Shown piece after piece: positions 9,708 through 17,957 of a stretch of 64,000 bases of DNA (its first letter is position 1; every line of letters starts with the position of its first letter). The notes under the pieces were generated by a model that worked only from the letters and a program-made list of their open reading frames with translations, was not told the origin of the DNA and searched no databases. This stretch comes from Chryseobacterium paridis (GTDB taxonomy: Bacteria; Bacteroidota; Bacteroidia; Flavobacteriales; Weeksellaceae), in NCBI RefSeq assembly GCF_016595215.1, contig NZ_JAENHK010000010.1, positions 2,524,359 through 2,588,358 on the forward strand, written 5' to 3'. A program made the position numbers and the translations under genes.

Positions 9708-10865
9708 ATGCTGAAAATCTCCCATTTACTGATCTCTCTATTTGCTGTCACATTATCATTAACAGCCTGTAAAAACACACCTGAACCAACTAAAATTGTT
9801 GATAGAAATGCTATCGTAGATTCTACTATTACGGCATTCGAGAGAAAATTGCTGGCAAAACAGATTGACTCTGTATTCTCTAAATTTAATTTTAATGGAA
9901 GTATTGCAGTTTTCAAGGATACCCTTCAGTTATATCAAAAAGAAAATGGTTTCTCTAATTTCCAAAATAAAACAAAAATCAATGACAGTACTATTTTTGC
10001 CATTGGTTCAGTAAGCAAACAATTTACTGCAGCTCTTGTTCTGCTTCAAATGGAACAGGGTAAACTGAATGTAGAAGATAAAGTTTCAAAATATCTAAAA
10101 GAAGCTCAGAACAAAGAATATGAAAACATCACCATTCATCAACTTTTAAATCACACTTCTGGTCTCAATCTATTAGGCGGAAAATTACTTTTTGAAAGCG
10201 GATCCGATTTTTTCTATTCCAATGATGGTTTTAATGCACTAGGCAAAATCGTTGAGCAAGTCTCTGGAAAATCGTACGATGAAAATGTTCTGGGTTTATT
10301 TTCAAAAATAGGAATGAAAAATTCTTCAACCGGAAACACATTCAAAGGGAAAAACTTTGCGAGCGCTTATCTAGGAAATCTAAAGAATGCAGAAAAAGTA
10401 CCCAATATGCCTCAAAGGTTAGGCGGAAAAGAAATTGGAATCCCTGCCGGAGGTATACTATCGACAATTGATGATCTTCATCTTTGGAATAATAGCCTTT
10501 ACAACGGTAAGGTTTTAAAACCGGAAACCTTTCAGAAATTTATTTCTAAAAGTGCGGAAAGACACCATGCTATTTTAGGAAAGATGGGATATGGATATGG
10601 AATTATGCTGAATATTGGAAAACCTATAGCATACTTTCATAGCGGATATGTCAAAGGCTCTCCCTCTCTTAACATCTATTACCCGGAAACTAAAACCTCA
10701 GTGATTATATTATCCAATATCGCTGATGAAGCTAAAGGTAAAGGTTATATCTTTAGACCTCATATCGAAGTAAAGAAAATTACTGATGCTATTGAAAATA
10801 CAGTTATTGACATGAGAAAACAAATGATCAAACCTGATCCTAATAAAAAAATTGAGCTTTCGTGA
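9708..10865 (+). CDS. Serine hydrolase lipoprotein (beta-lactamase/PBP4*-like fold)
   Basis: Penicillin-recognising serine hydrolase of the class C-like family, probably exported and lipid-anchored: the N-terminus ends in a lipobox (LTAC, Cys21). Catalytic motifs are SVSK at 101-104 (nucleophile Ser, general base Lys), YSN at 171-173, and an FHSG near 305 that replaces the usual KTG triad. The family includes D-aminopeptidases, esterases and PBP-like proteins; substrate and any role in beta-lactam resistance are unknown. The stop codon overlaps the start of the next gene (GTGA), so the 2H phosphoesterase gene is translationally coupled, though the two products act in different compartments. 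No clear TAnnTTTG box was found upstream. Confidence 0.85.
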   Translation: MLKISHLLISLFAVTLSLTACKNTPEPTKIVDRNAIVDSTITAFERKLLAKQIDSVFSKFNFNGSIAVFKDTLQLYQKENGFSNFQNKTKINDSTIFAIGSVSKQFTAALVLLQMEQGKLNVEDKVSKYLKEAQNKEYENITIHQLLNHTSGLNLLGGKLLFESGSDFFYSNDGFNALGKIVEQVSGKSYDENVLGLFSKIGMKNSSTGNTFKGKNFASAYLGNLKNAEKVPNMPQRLGGKEIGIPAGGILSTIDDLHLWNNSLYNGKVLKPETFQKFISKSAERHHAILGKMGYGYGIMLNIGKPIAYFHSGYVKGSPSLNIYYPETKTSVIILSNIADEAKGKGYIFRPHIEVKKITDAIENTVIDMRKQMIKPDPNKKIELS

Positions 10866-11383
10866 AAAAAATGTATTTCATAGCCATTTATCCACCTCAG
10901 CAGATCATTGATGAGGTAAGAGTTTTCAAAGAGGATTTAGCTGCAAATTATAATAACTCGAAGGCAATAAAAAATGATGCTCACATTACTCTATTTCCAC
11001 CTTTTTCAAGAGAAGTTGAATTGGAAAGTGATATTATTGATGCATTTGAAAGAATTGACACGAATATAGCCCCTTTTGAAATTGAGCTCAATGGCTTTGC
11101 CAGTTTTCCCAACCCTAAAAACCCAGTGCTTTTTGTTCAGCCTGAAGAGAATGCTCAATTGGTAGATCTTTATCACAGAGTCAAACGACAATTTAATTTC
11201 AGCACCTATTCTTTTACTCCACATATGACGATTGGTTACAGAGATTTGAGTTATGAAAATTATCTAAAGGTATGGGAAGTATATAAAAACAAATCTTACA
11301 AAACTAAATTTATAGTTGATAAGATTTTAGTTCTCCGCCATGATGGAAAATGGGTTCCTATTGCAGAAAAAAAGCTTGCATAA
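10862..11383 (+). CDS. LigT-like 2H phosphoesterase (2'-5' RNA ligase family)
   Basis: Small cytoplasmic protein (173 aa) with the two HxT motifs that define the 2H superfamily: HIT at residues 41-43 and HMT at 121-123. Family members are cyclic phosphodiesterases or 2'-5' RNA ligases; the in vivo substrate of bacterial versions is generally unclear. The chosen GTG at 10862 overlaps the stop of the preceding gene by four bases. An in-frame ATG at 10871 (MYFIAIYPP) is an equally good start and would still leave almost no gap. A strong hairpin follows at once. Confidence 0.8.
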   Translation: MKKMYFIAIYPPQQIIDEVRVFKEDLAANYNNSKAIKNDAHITLFPPFSREVELESDIIDAFERIDTNIAPFEIELNGFASFPNPKNPVLFVQPEENAQLVDLYHRVKRQFNFSTYSFTPHMTIGYRDLSYENYLKVWEVYKNKSYKTKFIVDKILVLRHDGKWVPIAEKKLA

Positions 11384-11412
11384 AAAAATCGGCTTTGCAG
11401 CCGATTTTTTTT
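11382..11412. terminator. Bidirectional intrinsic terminator
   Basis: AAAAAATCGGCT, loop TTGC, then AGCCGATTTTTT, with A- and T-runs on both sides. It lies between the convergent LigT-like and M64 peptidase genes. Confidence 0.88.
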
Positions 11413-11427
11413 AAGTATTTATTTATA

Positions 11428-12792
11428 TTATTCTTTTATTACTTTCTGTGAAATAACAATGCCTTCATCGTCCGTTACACTTAAAGTATAAGTTCCTGTC
11501 GGAATAGTTGTGATGTTAACACGAATTGTTGATACATTTTCCATCTCATATTTTACTGGAATTAATCTACCTGCTCCATCATATAATACTACTTTCACAT
11601 TTTTTGAAAAATCTTGTTTCCCTTTAATATAGAATTCATTCTCAGCCGGATTTGGATATATTCCAAACCTTCTTTCTGCTGCACTAATATTGGAAATTTT
11701 CAATGTTGAAGTTTTATTTAATTTCCAAGTTACCGTGGCAAAATGAACTGTACTATGACTGTTGACTTTTATTAAAGGACTATTATCAGTTACCGAAAAA
11801 ATCAGAGTATTAAGCCCTGTAGTTAATTGGGATGGAGAAACAGTCAATGTATTACTCGTTGAAGAAAGAGTAGTTCCATTAAGTTTCCATGAATTCACTA
11901 AGGTATTAGGGATTGGCAACACCTCATTTACAGTAAATGTAACTGCAGCATTTCCATTTAAATTACTGCTATTCGCCGGAGTATAAGAATCAATTGGAGA
12001 AACCAATGAATGTATTCTTTCAATAATTGCTTCCTTACATACGGAACAGAATTGTCTGTCAAGATATCTCATCTCACAGTTTTGGTGTGGACGATACCAA
12101 GAAGGACTTTCAGTATATGGATATACACCTACACTATTTAATCCTAACCAGTTTTTCCATTTGATAGTAGCTGTATTAGAAGTTTGAGTTTTATTAGGAG
12201 ATTCTCCTGTTCCGGCAAACCAATATTCATCGGCTAATTTCCCAAAAGAATGCCCCAGCTCATGAACTACAATCTCGTTAGATGATCCATTTAATGAAGC
12301 AAATGCATAAGTTCCTCCACAGCCACCATACTCTGTAGAATTTCCAAGAACATAGGTAATATCATAATCAGGAACGTTGGCTGCCAGAACTTGTGCTACC
12401 TTATTCGTGCTGTTACTATAAATACATCTGTGGACCCCAAAATCAAATGAAGACCCTAAATAATTGTTCGGATTGGAGACAGGAATTACAGGTTCTGTAA
12501 CGTCCGTTGCTGTTCCTGGATGCTTTACTCCTGTTTCTGTTGAAACGACTTTTATAGCGTAAGCATTAAAGTAATTTTTATATTCTGTATAAGGACTCTT
12601 TGTAAAAAGATAATTGATCGTAGATTGTGCTGAACTCACAAAATTATTCTGTTGCGCTGAGGTAAATCCGTCACCTAAAACAGCAATATTCACACGGTTG
12701 CTATTCGGTCCGCTATTGAGCAGTGATACAGTCGGGAAAGTCTGTGAAAAGCAGAATGTACTCAATAATAGGAATAATAAATTTTTTTTCAT
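11428..12792 (-). CDS. Secreted M64 (IgA peptidase-like) metalloprotease with T9SS sorting domain
   Basis: Zinc metallopeptidase of the M64 family. The signal peptide spans about residues 1-16. The zinc site HELGHSFGKLADEYW has ligands His177 and His181 with Glu178 as base, and the downstream Asp/Glu replaces the third His. Ig-like beta sequence follows (about 270-360). The last 80 or so residues form a type IX secretion C-terminal domain (FGIYPNPAENEF, then PTGTYTLSV), so the protein should be exported to the cell surface or medium. M64 members include IgA-cleaving proteases, but IgA as a target is not implied. Two bases separate it from the small secreted protein gene upstream, so the two form an operon. 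Confidence 0.88.
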   Translation of the reverse strand: MKKNLLFLLLSTFCFSQTFPTVSLLNSGPNSNRVNIAVLGDGFTSAQQNNFVSSAQSTINYLFTKSPYTEYKNYFNAYAIKVVSTETGVKHPGTATDVTEPVIPVSNPNNYLGSSFDFGVHRCIYSNSTNKVAQVLAANVPDYDITYVLGNSTEYGGCGGTYAFASLNGSSNEIVVHELGHSFGKLADEYWFAGTGESPNKTQTSNTATIKWKNWLGLNSVGVYPYTESPSWYRPHQNCEMRYLDRQFCSVCKEAIIERIHSLVSPIDSYTPANSSNLNGNAAVTFTVNEVLPIPNTLVNSWKLNGTTLSSTSNTLTVSPSQLTTGLNTLIFSVTDNSPLIKVNSHSTVHFATVTWKLNKTSTLKISNISAAERRFGIYPNPAENEFYIKGKQDFSKNVKVVLYDGAGRLIPVKYEMENVSTIRVNITTIPTGTYTLSVTDDEGIVISQKVIKE

Positions 12793-12794
12793 GG

Positions 12795-13292
12795 CTATAG
12801 TTTTTGGTTAAATAATAATTGGTTTCCTGCATTAGTGATTTTCTCTACTTTCACCACCTGAATTTCGGCAGAATGAGAATACCGTACACTAAATTCAGCT
12901 GTCTCTGTAGAAACCTTATGTCTGCTGATTCCTTCTTTGTCAAAACTTTCCATGTTTTGGTTTAATGGATCTTCAACAAGTTGCTTAGCGAATTCTTTTC
13001 CGTTACCATCAGTCAGGGAAATAACAAAATCACCAATCTCCGCAGAATTTCTGTCAAACACAGGATTCATTTTTAATTTTCCATCTGTGATTTTCTGAGA
13101 TTCCAACGTAATTTTTTCGACCCCGGATTTGGATTTTTCAACCTTAAAAAACAGATAGCCAATCTGATTTTTTTCTTTTACGGGATTTTCATTTTTAGAA
13201 GCTCTTCCAAGGCTTAAATCATTCAATTGCAGAAAACTACAAAAAACGAAAACCGGAAGAATAAAAAGGTTTAATAAATTTTTCATAATCAA
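12795..13292 (-). CDS. Small secreted hypothetical protein upstream of M64 protease
   Basis: No family recognised. 165 aa with a hydrophobic N-terminal export signal (about residues 1-22) and a beta-rich, charged mature part (IGYLFFKVEKSKSGVEKITL, then SVRYSHSAEIQVVKV) that may be a single beta-sandwich. A second in-frame ATG two codons later is a plausible start. It is co-transcribed with the M64 protease gene (two-base gap), which suggests a role with that enzyme, such as chaperone, inhibitor or folding partner. That role is inferred from position only. There is no type IX sorting domain, so it probably stays in the periplasm. Confidence 0.65.
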   Translation of the reverse strand: MIMKNLLNLFILPVFVFCSFLQLNDLSLGRASKNENPVKEKNQIGYLFFKVEKSKSGVEKITLESQKITDGKLKMNPVFDRNSAEIGDFVISLTDGNGKEFAKQLVEDPLNQNMESFDKEGISRHKVSTETAEFSVRYSHSAEIQVVKVEKITNAGNQLLFNQKL

Positions 13293-13375
13293 TTTTTGAT
13301 GAAGTTAAGAAGATTTCACCAAAATAAGATTTAATTTTAATATTTTTTTTAATCCATAAAAAATTCAGAAAGTCC

Positions 13376-13383
13376 TATCTTTG
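13376..13383 (+). promoter_or_regulatory. Promoter -7 box (TATCTTTG) just before ruvC
   Basis: An exact TAnnTTTG match that ends only five bases before the ruvC ATG. If used, the transcript would start at or within a few bases of the start codon, giving a leaderless or nearly leaderless mRNA. No -33 TTG is evident. Confidence 0.45.
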
Positions 13384-13388
13384 ACGAA

Positions 13389-13943
13389 ATGATTGCAGAA
13401 AAGATAATTTTAGGTATTGACCCGGGAACTGCCATAATGGGTTTTGGAATTATTTCCGTTAAAAAAGGTAAGATGGAAATGATTTCCATCCATGAGCTTA
13501 TTCTCAAAAAGTATCCGAACCACGAAACCAAACTTAAATATATCTTTGATAAAACTCTGGCTTTAATCGATGAGTACCATCCAGACGAAGTAGCGCTTGA
13601 AGCTCCGTTCTATGGAAAGAACGTTCAAAGTATGCTAAAGCTTGGCCGCGCACAGGGAGTGGCGATGGCAGCAAGTTTACACAGAAATATTCCCATTACA
13701 GAATATTCCCCAAAAAAAATAAAAATGGCGATTACCGGAAATGGAAACGCCAGTAAAGAACAGGTTGCAGGAATGCTTCAAAATCTTTTAAAGCTAAGAG
13801 AGTTTCCCACAAAGTACCTTGATGCATCTGATGGTCTTGCTGTAGCTGTTTGTCATCATTTTAACTCCGGAACAATTACAGATACTAAATCATATTCCGG
13901 TTGGGACAGTTTTTTAAAGCAAAATCCTGATCGCCTAAAATGA
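13389..13943 (+). CDS. ruvC: Holliday junction resolvase RuvC
   Basis: Endonuclease that resolves Holliday junctions with RuvAB. The acidic catalytic residues are in their expected contexts: Asp11 in GIDPGT, Glu71 in LEAPFYGKN, and Asp145 and Asp148 in YLDASDGLAVA. The length of 184 aa is typical. The start at ATG 13389 places GIDPGT at the usual distance from the N-terminus. No ruvA or ruvB is in the window. The gene ends seven bases before the convergent lipoprotein gene, with no hairpin between. Confidence 0.96.
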   Translation: MIAEKIILGIDPGTAIMGFGIISVKKGKMEMISIHELILKKYPNHETKLKYIFDKTLALIDEYHPDEVALEAPFYGKNVQSMLKLGRAQGVAMAASLHRNIPITEYSPKKIKMAITGNGNASKEQVAGMLQNLLKLREFPTKYLDASDGLAVAVCHHFNSGTITDTKSYSGWDSFLKQNPDRLK

Positions 13944-13950
13944 TCAAAAA

Positions 13951-14397
13951 TTATTGCCTTTCATAAGTATCTTCTATATCAGTAACTTTCCCATACATGA
14001 TATCACTATAAATAATGGAAAACCTGGTCTTTGAAATAATTTTAAATTCTTTACTTTCCTTCAGGTCTCCATCCATATATTGAATAGAGCTTCCTTTTAT
14101 AGTAACCAGATTTCGCCTTGATGAGCTTTTTATTTCACAGTTTTCACCGCTTACAAAGTTTTTAGTGAAAAACATATTTTCTTTTTCTTTCTCAAATAAC
14201 AAAATGTATTGTTTTGTACATTTTTTAAGTGGATATTCTTTATCTACTTCCCCATCTTTATATGTTTCCCGGACGAACCTCCATGTTCCCACAAAATAAT
14301 CTTTCTCATTTTGTGAATCCTGAATTTTCACTGCTTGAGATTGTGACTGACAGTTTAAAACAGAGCTACAACATAGTATAAAAATTAATCTCTTCAT
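13951..14397 (-). CDS. Small lipocalin-like lipoprotein, hypothetical
   Basis: 148 aa with a lipoprotein signal ending LNC (Cys16) followed by QSQSQ. The mature part begins FVGTWRF and contains alternating beta strands (KQYILLFEK, NLVTIKG, SIQYMDG, FSIIYSDIMYG), the general pattern of lipocalin-like proteins of Bacteroidota. No residue supports a ligand. It is convergent with ruvC and has no operon partner: the next minus-strand gene upstream ends at 14454 with a terminator between them. Confidence 0.6.
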   Translation of the reverse strand: MKRLIFILCCSSVLNCQSQSQAVKIQDSQNEKDYFVGTWRFVRETYKDGEVDKEYPLKKCTKQYILLFEKEKENMFFTKNFVSGENCEIKSSSRRNLVTIKGSSIQYMDGDLKESKEFKIISKTRFSIIYSDIMYGKVTDIEDTYERQ

Positions 14398-14422
14398 TAT
14401 TCCAATATCTTTGTTAAATAAA

Positions 14423-14446
14423 AAAGCCCTTTAAAAAAGGGCTTTC
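14423..14446 (-). terminator. Intrinsic terminator of the M43 protease gene
   Basis: AAAGCCCTTT and AAAGGGCTTT form a stem with a T-rich tail on the minus strand, just after the stop codon at 14454. Confidence 0.8.
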
Positions 14447-14453
14447 AATACTA

Positions 14454-16367
14454 TTAGTTATTTACGAATTTCTTCGATTCTTTTTTATCAGAGTAATTGA
14501 TAATATATACTCCTTTTGGTAATGTTTGGTTGATTTGAACTTCATTAGTTTTAGAAGTCCCTTTTTGCAATACTTTACCACTCATGTCAAAAATCTGGTA
14601 ATCTCCAAATACAGCATTTTTTCCTCCGATTAACTGAAGTTTATTATCTGCTTTTGTATAAACGATTTTAGTATCAGAGCTTTCTTTTACTTCAGATGTC
14701 CCCAATGCACTTACGATTCTTACTGCATAATCTTCCATTTGCCCATACTGTACTTGAGAACAAGCTGTAAAATCAGGAAGGTTTGTAGAAGAATAAGTTG
14801 CAGCATCTACCCCAACTCTCATTCTCAGATAAACATTCTTTACCGCATTAGCTGGTACAGTAATATTATTGGTAACTGTTATTGAAGCCCCTGATTGTAA
14901 AGGATTAGCAGATGTATTATTAACCACTAGTTCAGAATCTTCAAAAGAACCATTGTTATTATAATCTATCCAAACTTTTGTCTTGAATTTTTCAGCCTGA
15001 CCAAATCCATTTAAATAAGTTACTTTCAATGGAGTACTTGTCGTAGAAGAAAGGTCCGTGTAGTAAGCTGGTCTTATACATGTAGCTGTAGAATAATCAG
15101 CATAATATATAGGATTTGCTTCATCAGAATCATAACCATTACTCATACTATTTATATCTGCAAAGCTAACTTTGTAAGGTCCAATTGCAAAATTATTATT
15201 TGTAGGATGTGCTGTACCCGCTGGATTACATTGTGCTGCAACTACTGTTACAGGTGAAGGAATAACAACTGATGGATCTTTACCTGCATTCGAATTAAGT
15301 AAATTCTTTCTATATTCCATCATCAATAAAACAGCACGGTCTCTTTGCCCAGCAGTAAACTTGCGATTAGTATTTGTATAATTCATAATGTTATACTGCA
15401 CTCCCTGGTAATTTTGATTAGTACAAGGGTTGATCTCAGAATTCGAAGGAGCTGGGAACTGATAATAAGCAGCACCAGATTTTTCTGTATCACAAATTCT
15501 GTCATCATCTATTGTACAATCACCTGATGATGCAGGACAATATCCTGGATCACCACTATGAATTGTATAATCAGCGTTTCCAAAAGTATGATACAATCCA
15601 AAAGCATGTCCTAGCTCATGAGTCAACGTAGTGTCATTCTGATTTTTCACAGTTGCTACCTTCATGAAACTTTCATAGTCATAGTCATAAGAATTCGGGA
15701 ACTTTGCATACCCCATCAATCCATAAGACAATTGTTGTTGACCATCGAAACCAATAACAACATAAATATTAAAGTATGAGTTTTCCGGCCAGTGATGTGC
15801 CAATTCATTTTTAATTTGGTAATCAGCTACTCCGTTATTGCTCTGCATTTTTACACCTCTTGTGTCATAAGAAGGAAGAGTACTTCCATTATATCTTATA
15901 ATACCAGTCGTTGGTTCGCAGGTCGGTGATCTTTTTGCCAGTACAAGTTTAAAAGGCATTACATTTCCGCCATCTGGTCCTGTACCTTCTGCATAGAAAC
16001 CATTTCCGTAGGTTGTTGCATACATTTTATTAGCTCTGTCAAGCCAGTTAATAATCTCCTGGTCAGTAAGATGCAGGTTAGCATTAGCAGTAGCCTGGGA
16101 TTCAATAACGTGTACTACAACAGGAATTTCGTAAACCTGACCCGTATAAAGGCCATTCCAAGCAGTCGTTGCACCCGACTTATTAAGGAAAGATTGCTTA
16201 TTCATAGTCGCTAATTTAGCTTCCATTTCTTCCCTATTTTTTTTCAATTGAGGGTTTTTTGCATCCATTTGTGACATGATTTGGTCAAAACCACAAATAT
16301 TTTGCACATTCTGAGAAAATACATTAACGCCAAGCATCAATGCAAAACATAGAACAATTCTCTTCAT
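14454..16367 (-). CDS. Secreted M43 zinc metalloprotease with GEVED and T9SS sorting domains
   Basis: Metzincin of the M43 (pappalysin/cytophagalysin) family. Signal peptide residues 1-19; pro-region to about 75; catalytic domain about 80-350 with HELGHAFGLYH at 250-260 (His250, Glu251, His254 and His260), followed by the Met-turn candidate YNIMNY. A GEVED beta domain follows (about 470-560: WIDYNNNGSFEDSE, ending GQMEDYAVRI). The C-terminus (QIFDMSGKVLQKG, LPKGVYIINY) is a type A type IX secretion signal. The product should be a surface or extracellular protease, perhaps collagen- or gelatin-degrading. The gene is monocistronic, with its own promoter (16397-16425) and terminator. Confidence 0.92.
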   Translation of the reverse strand: MKRIVLCFALMLGVNVFSQNVQNICGFDQIMSQMDAKNPQLKKNREEMEAKLATMNKQSFLNKSGATTAWNGLYTGQVYEIPVVVHVIESQATANANLHLTDQEIINWLDRANKMYATTYGNGFYAEGTGPDGGNVMPFKLVLAKRSPTCEPTTGIIRYNGSTLPSYDTRGVKMQSNNGVADYQIKNELAHHWPENSYFNIYVVIGFDGQQQLSYGLMGYAKFPNSYDYDYESFMKVATVKNQNDTTLTHELGHAFGLYHTFGNADYTIHSGDPGYCPASSGDCTIDDDRICDTEKSGAAYYQFPAPSNSEINPCTNQNYQGVQYNIMNYTNTNRKFTAGQRDRAVLLMMEYRKNLLNSNAGKDPSVVIPSPVTVVAAQCNPAGTAHPTNNNFAIGPYKVSFADINSMSNGYDSDEANPIYYADYSTATCIRPAYYTDLSSTTSTPLKVTYLNGFGQAEKFKTKVWIDYNNNGSFEDSELVVNNTSANPLQSGASITVTNNITVPANAVKNVYLRMRVGVDAATYSSTNLPDFTACSQVQYGQMEDYAVRIVSALGTSEVKESSDTKIVYTKADNKLQLIGGKNAVFGDYQIFDMSGKVLQKGTSKTNEVQINQTLPKGVYIINYSDKKESKKFVNN

Positions 16368-16396
16368 ATTACACTATTTTTTTAATTTATTCGATG

Positions 16397-16425
16397 CAAA
16401 ACTATCACTTATTTTAAAAATTCAA
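16397..16425 (-). promoter_or_regulatory. Promoter of the M43 protease gene
   Basis: On the minus strand TTG, an 18-base spacer, then TAGTTTTG: both elements of the flavobacterial vegetative promoter with correct spacing. The box ends 29 bases before the ATG. Confidence 0.7.
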
Positions 16426-16571
16426 TAAATAAAATTCAATATTCTTTAAGAAATTTATTATGTTAATCTTAAAAATCAATAAACCACTGATATACAATGA
16501 TATAATCAAAAACATCAATTATACTTGGTAAAACATAATACTATCTTTAGCATTGGTATGATTTTTAGTAT

Positions 16572-16579
16572 TACTTTTG
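16572..16579 (+). promoter_or_regulatory. Promoter -7 box (TACTTTTG) for the DUF4407 gene
   Basis: Exact TAnnTTTG match with a possible -33 TTG at 16554-16556 (15-base spacing, slightly short). An in-frame TTG at 16577 lies inside the box, so ATG 16595 is the likely start. Confidence 0.5.
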
Positions 16580-16594
16580 TATAAATTTTCAATA

Positions 16595-17665
16595 ATGAAA
16601 AATCAACAACAAACTATAAATCAGACGAATCATAAAATAAATTGGTTCCAGAAGTTTCTCATGGTATGCTCCGGAGGAAACATTCATATTCTAAGAAAGA
16701 CACCAAGTGAATGGAACAAGTTTTCAGGTATTGGCGGTATTGTTTTATTCACTGCTGTTTTTGCTACACTCTCAGCTGGTTATGCCATGTATACCGTATT
16801 TGATAATATATGGATATCCGTAGGTTTTGGAGTTTTATGGGGATTAATGATTTTTAATCTGGATCGTTATATCGTTTCTTCTATAAAAAAAACAGGAATA
16901 TGGTGGAATCAGATTTTAATGGCCATTCCACGTCTTGTTCTCGCTACTTTTTTAGGAATCATTATCTCAAAACCTTTAGAGCTTAAGATTTTTGAAAAGG
17001 AGGTTAACAAACAATTGAACACCATTATTCAGCGAAATAAAAAGCAGCTTCAAGGTGAAATGACAGGAAGGATCCTTCAGCAAAGCGGACCATTTGAAAC
17101 TGAGAAAAAACAAATTTCAGAGAAGACTGCTCAATATCAAAAATCATATGATTCTGCTTCTGTAGAATTAGAAAAAGAGATCTTAGGAAAACAATCCGGT
17201 TTAACAAGTGGAAAAGTAGGTTTCGGATCAAATGCCAAAAGAAAACAAGAGCTTAAGGAGCAAAGAAGACAAGACTTAGAAAATTATCAAAAACAAACAG
17301 CTCCAAGACTTGAATATTTGGATAAAGAAATTTCAAAAGTATATACCAATCTTGAAACCGAAAGAAAATCAACTGATACATTTGAAGATAAATTTAATGG
17401 CTTTGCCGCTAGATTACAAGCACTAGACGAGTTAGGGAAAAACTCAGCAATTATTGGCTTGGCAGCAGCCTTCATTATGGGACTTTTTATTTGTCTGGAG
17501 ATATCCCCAGTATTGGTTAAGTTAATTTCTCATGTAGGCCCCTATGATCACCTCTTAGAAAAAACAGAAAATGATTTCCGACTCTATTCAAAGGAAAAGA
17601 TTGAAAAAGGGAATGCACTTACGGATTATAGGATTGATGATTTTAAGGATAATCTAAATAAATAG
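16595..17665 (+). CDS. DUF4407 domain membrane protein
   Basis: Function unknown; the sequence fits the Bacteroidota/Actinobacteria DUF4407 family. From ATG 16595 (356 aa) it has a short polar N-terminus with MVCSGGNIHILRKTP, two or three membrane helices (about 45-95, with the typical NLDRYIVSS after them), another hydrophobic segment (about 108-125), a long charged coiled-coil-like domain (about 130-280: KKQLQGEM, QEREL-type heptads, DLENYQKQTAPRLEYLD) and a final helix (about 292-315). The topology suggests a membrane-anchored helical hairpin facing periplasm or cytoplasm. An in-frame TTG upstream lies in a promoter box and is rejected. A perfect 18-bp stem follows. Confidence 0.8.
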   Translation: MKNQQQTINQTNHKINWFQKFLMVCSGGNIHILRKTPSEWNKFSGIGGIVLFTAVFATLSAGYAMYTVFDNIWISVGFGVLWGLMIFNLDRYIVSSIKKTGIWWNQILMAIPRLVLATFLGIIISKPLELKIFEKEVNKQLNTIIQRNKKQLQGEMTGRILQQSGPFETEKKQISEKTAQYQKSYDSASVELEKEILGKQSGLTSGKVGFGSNAKRKQELKEQRRQDLENYQKQTAPRLEYLDKEISKVYTNLETERKSTDTFEDKFNGFAARLQALDELGKNSAIIGLAAAFIMGLFICLEISPVLVKLISHVGPYDHLLEKTENDFRLYSKEKIEKGNALTDYRIDDFKDNLNK

Positions 17666-17680
17666 AATTCAAATAAATAA

Positions 17681-17720
17681 AAACAAATACCTTTCACTGT
17701 AGTGAAAGGTATTTGTTTTT
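17681..17720 (+). terminator. Intrinsic terminator with 18-bp perfect stem
   Basis: AAACAAATACCTTTCACT pairs fully with the downstream arm across a two-base loop, followed by a T-run. It ends the DUF4407 gene. Confidence 0.82.
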
Positions 17721-17957
17721 TACAAATTACAAGATGTCGCATTTATACTATGTTCCATAACAAAGCAATATATAATTTTATGGTTATAAAAGTTTAAAAC
17801 CATGAAAAAATATTTCTGTTTGATTAATTATTAACACCTAAGTTTTACTCGTCTTATTTATTATAATGATAGCCATGAACACTTTCAAATAAAATAACCA
17901 TTCATTGGTAAGATACTTACTCTTTTTTTATTTATAAAAAACTAAAATCATTAAGCT

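Noticed and set aside
11428..12792. Calling the M64 protein an IgA protease
   Set aside because: The family name reflects one member; nothing here indicates IgA as substrate in an environmental-type flavobacterium.
16577..16594. TTG start for the DUF4407 gene
   Set aside because: Same reason: the codon is part of the TACTTTTG box; ATG 16595 follows at a normal distance.
17790..17850. Tiny ATG frame with MKKYFCLINY
   Set aside because: Ten codons then a stop; no support beyond an ATG.
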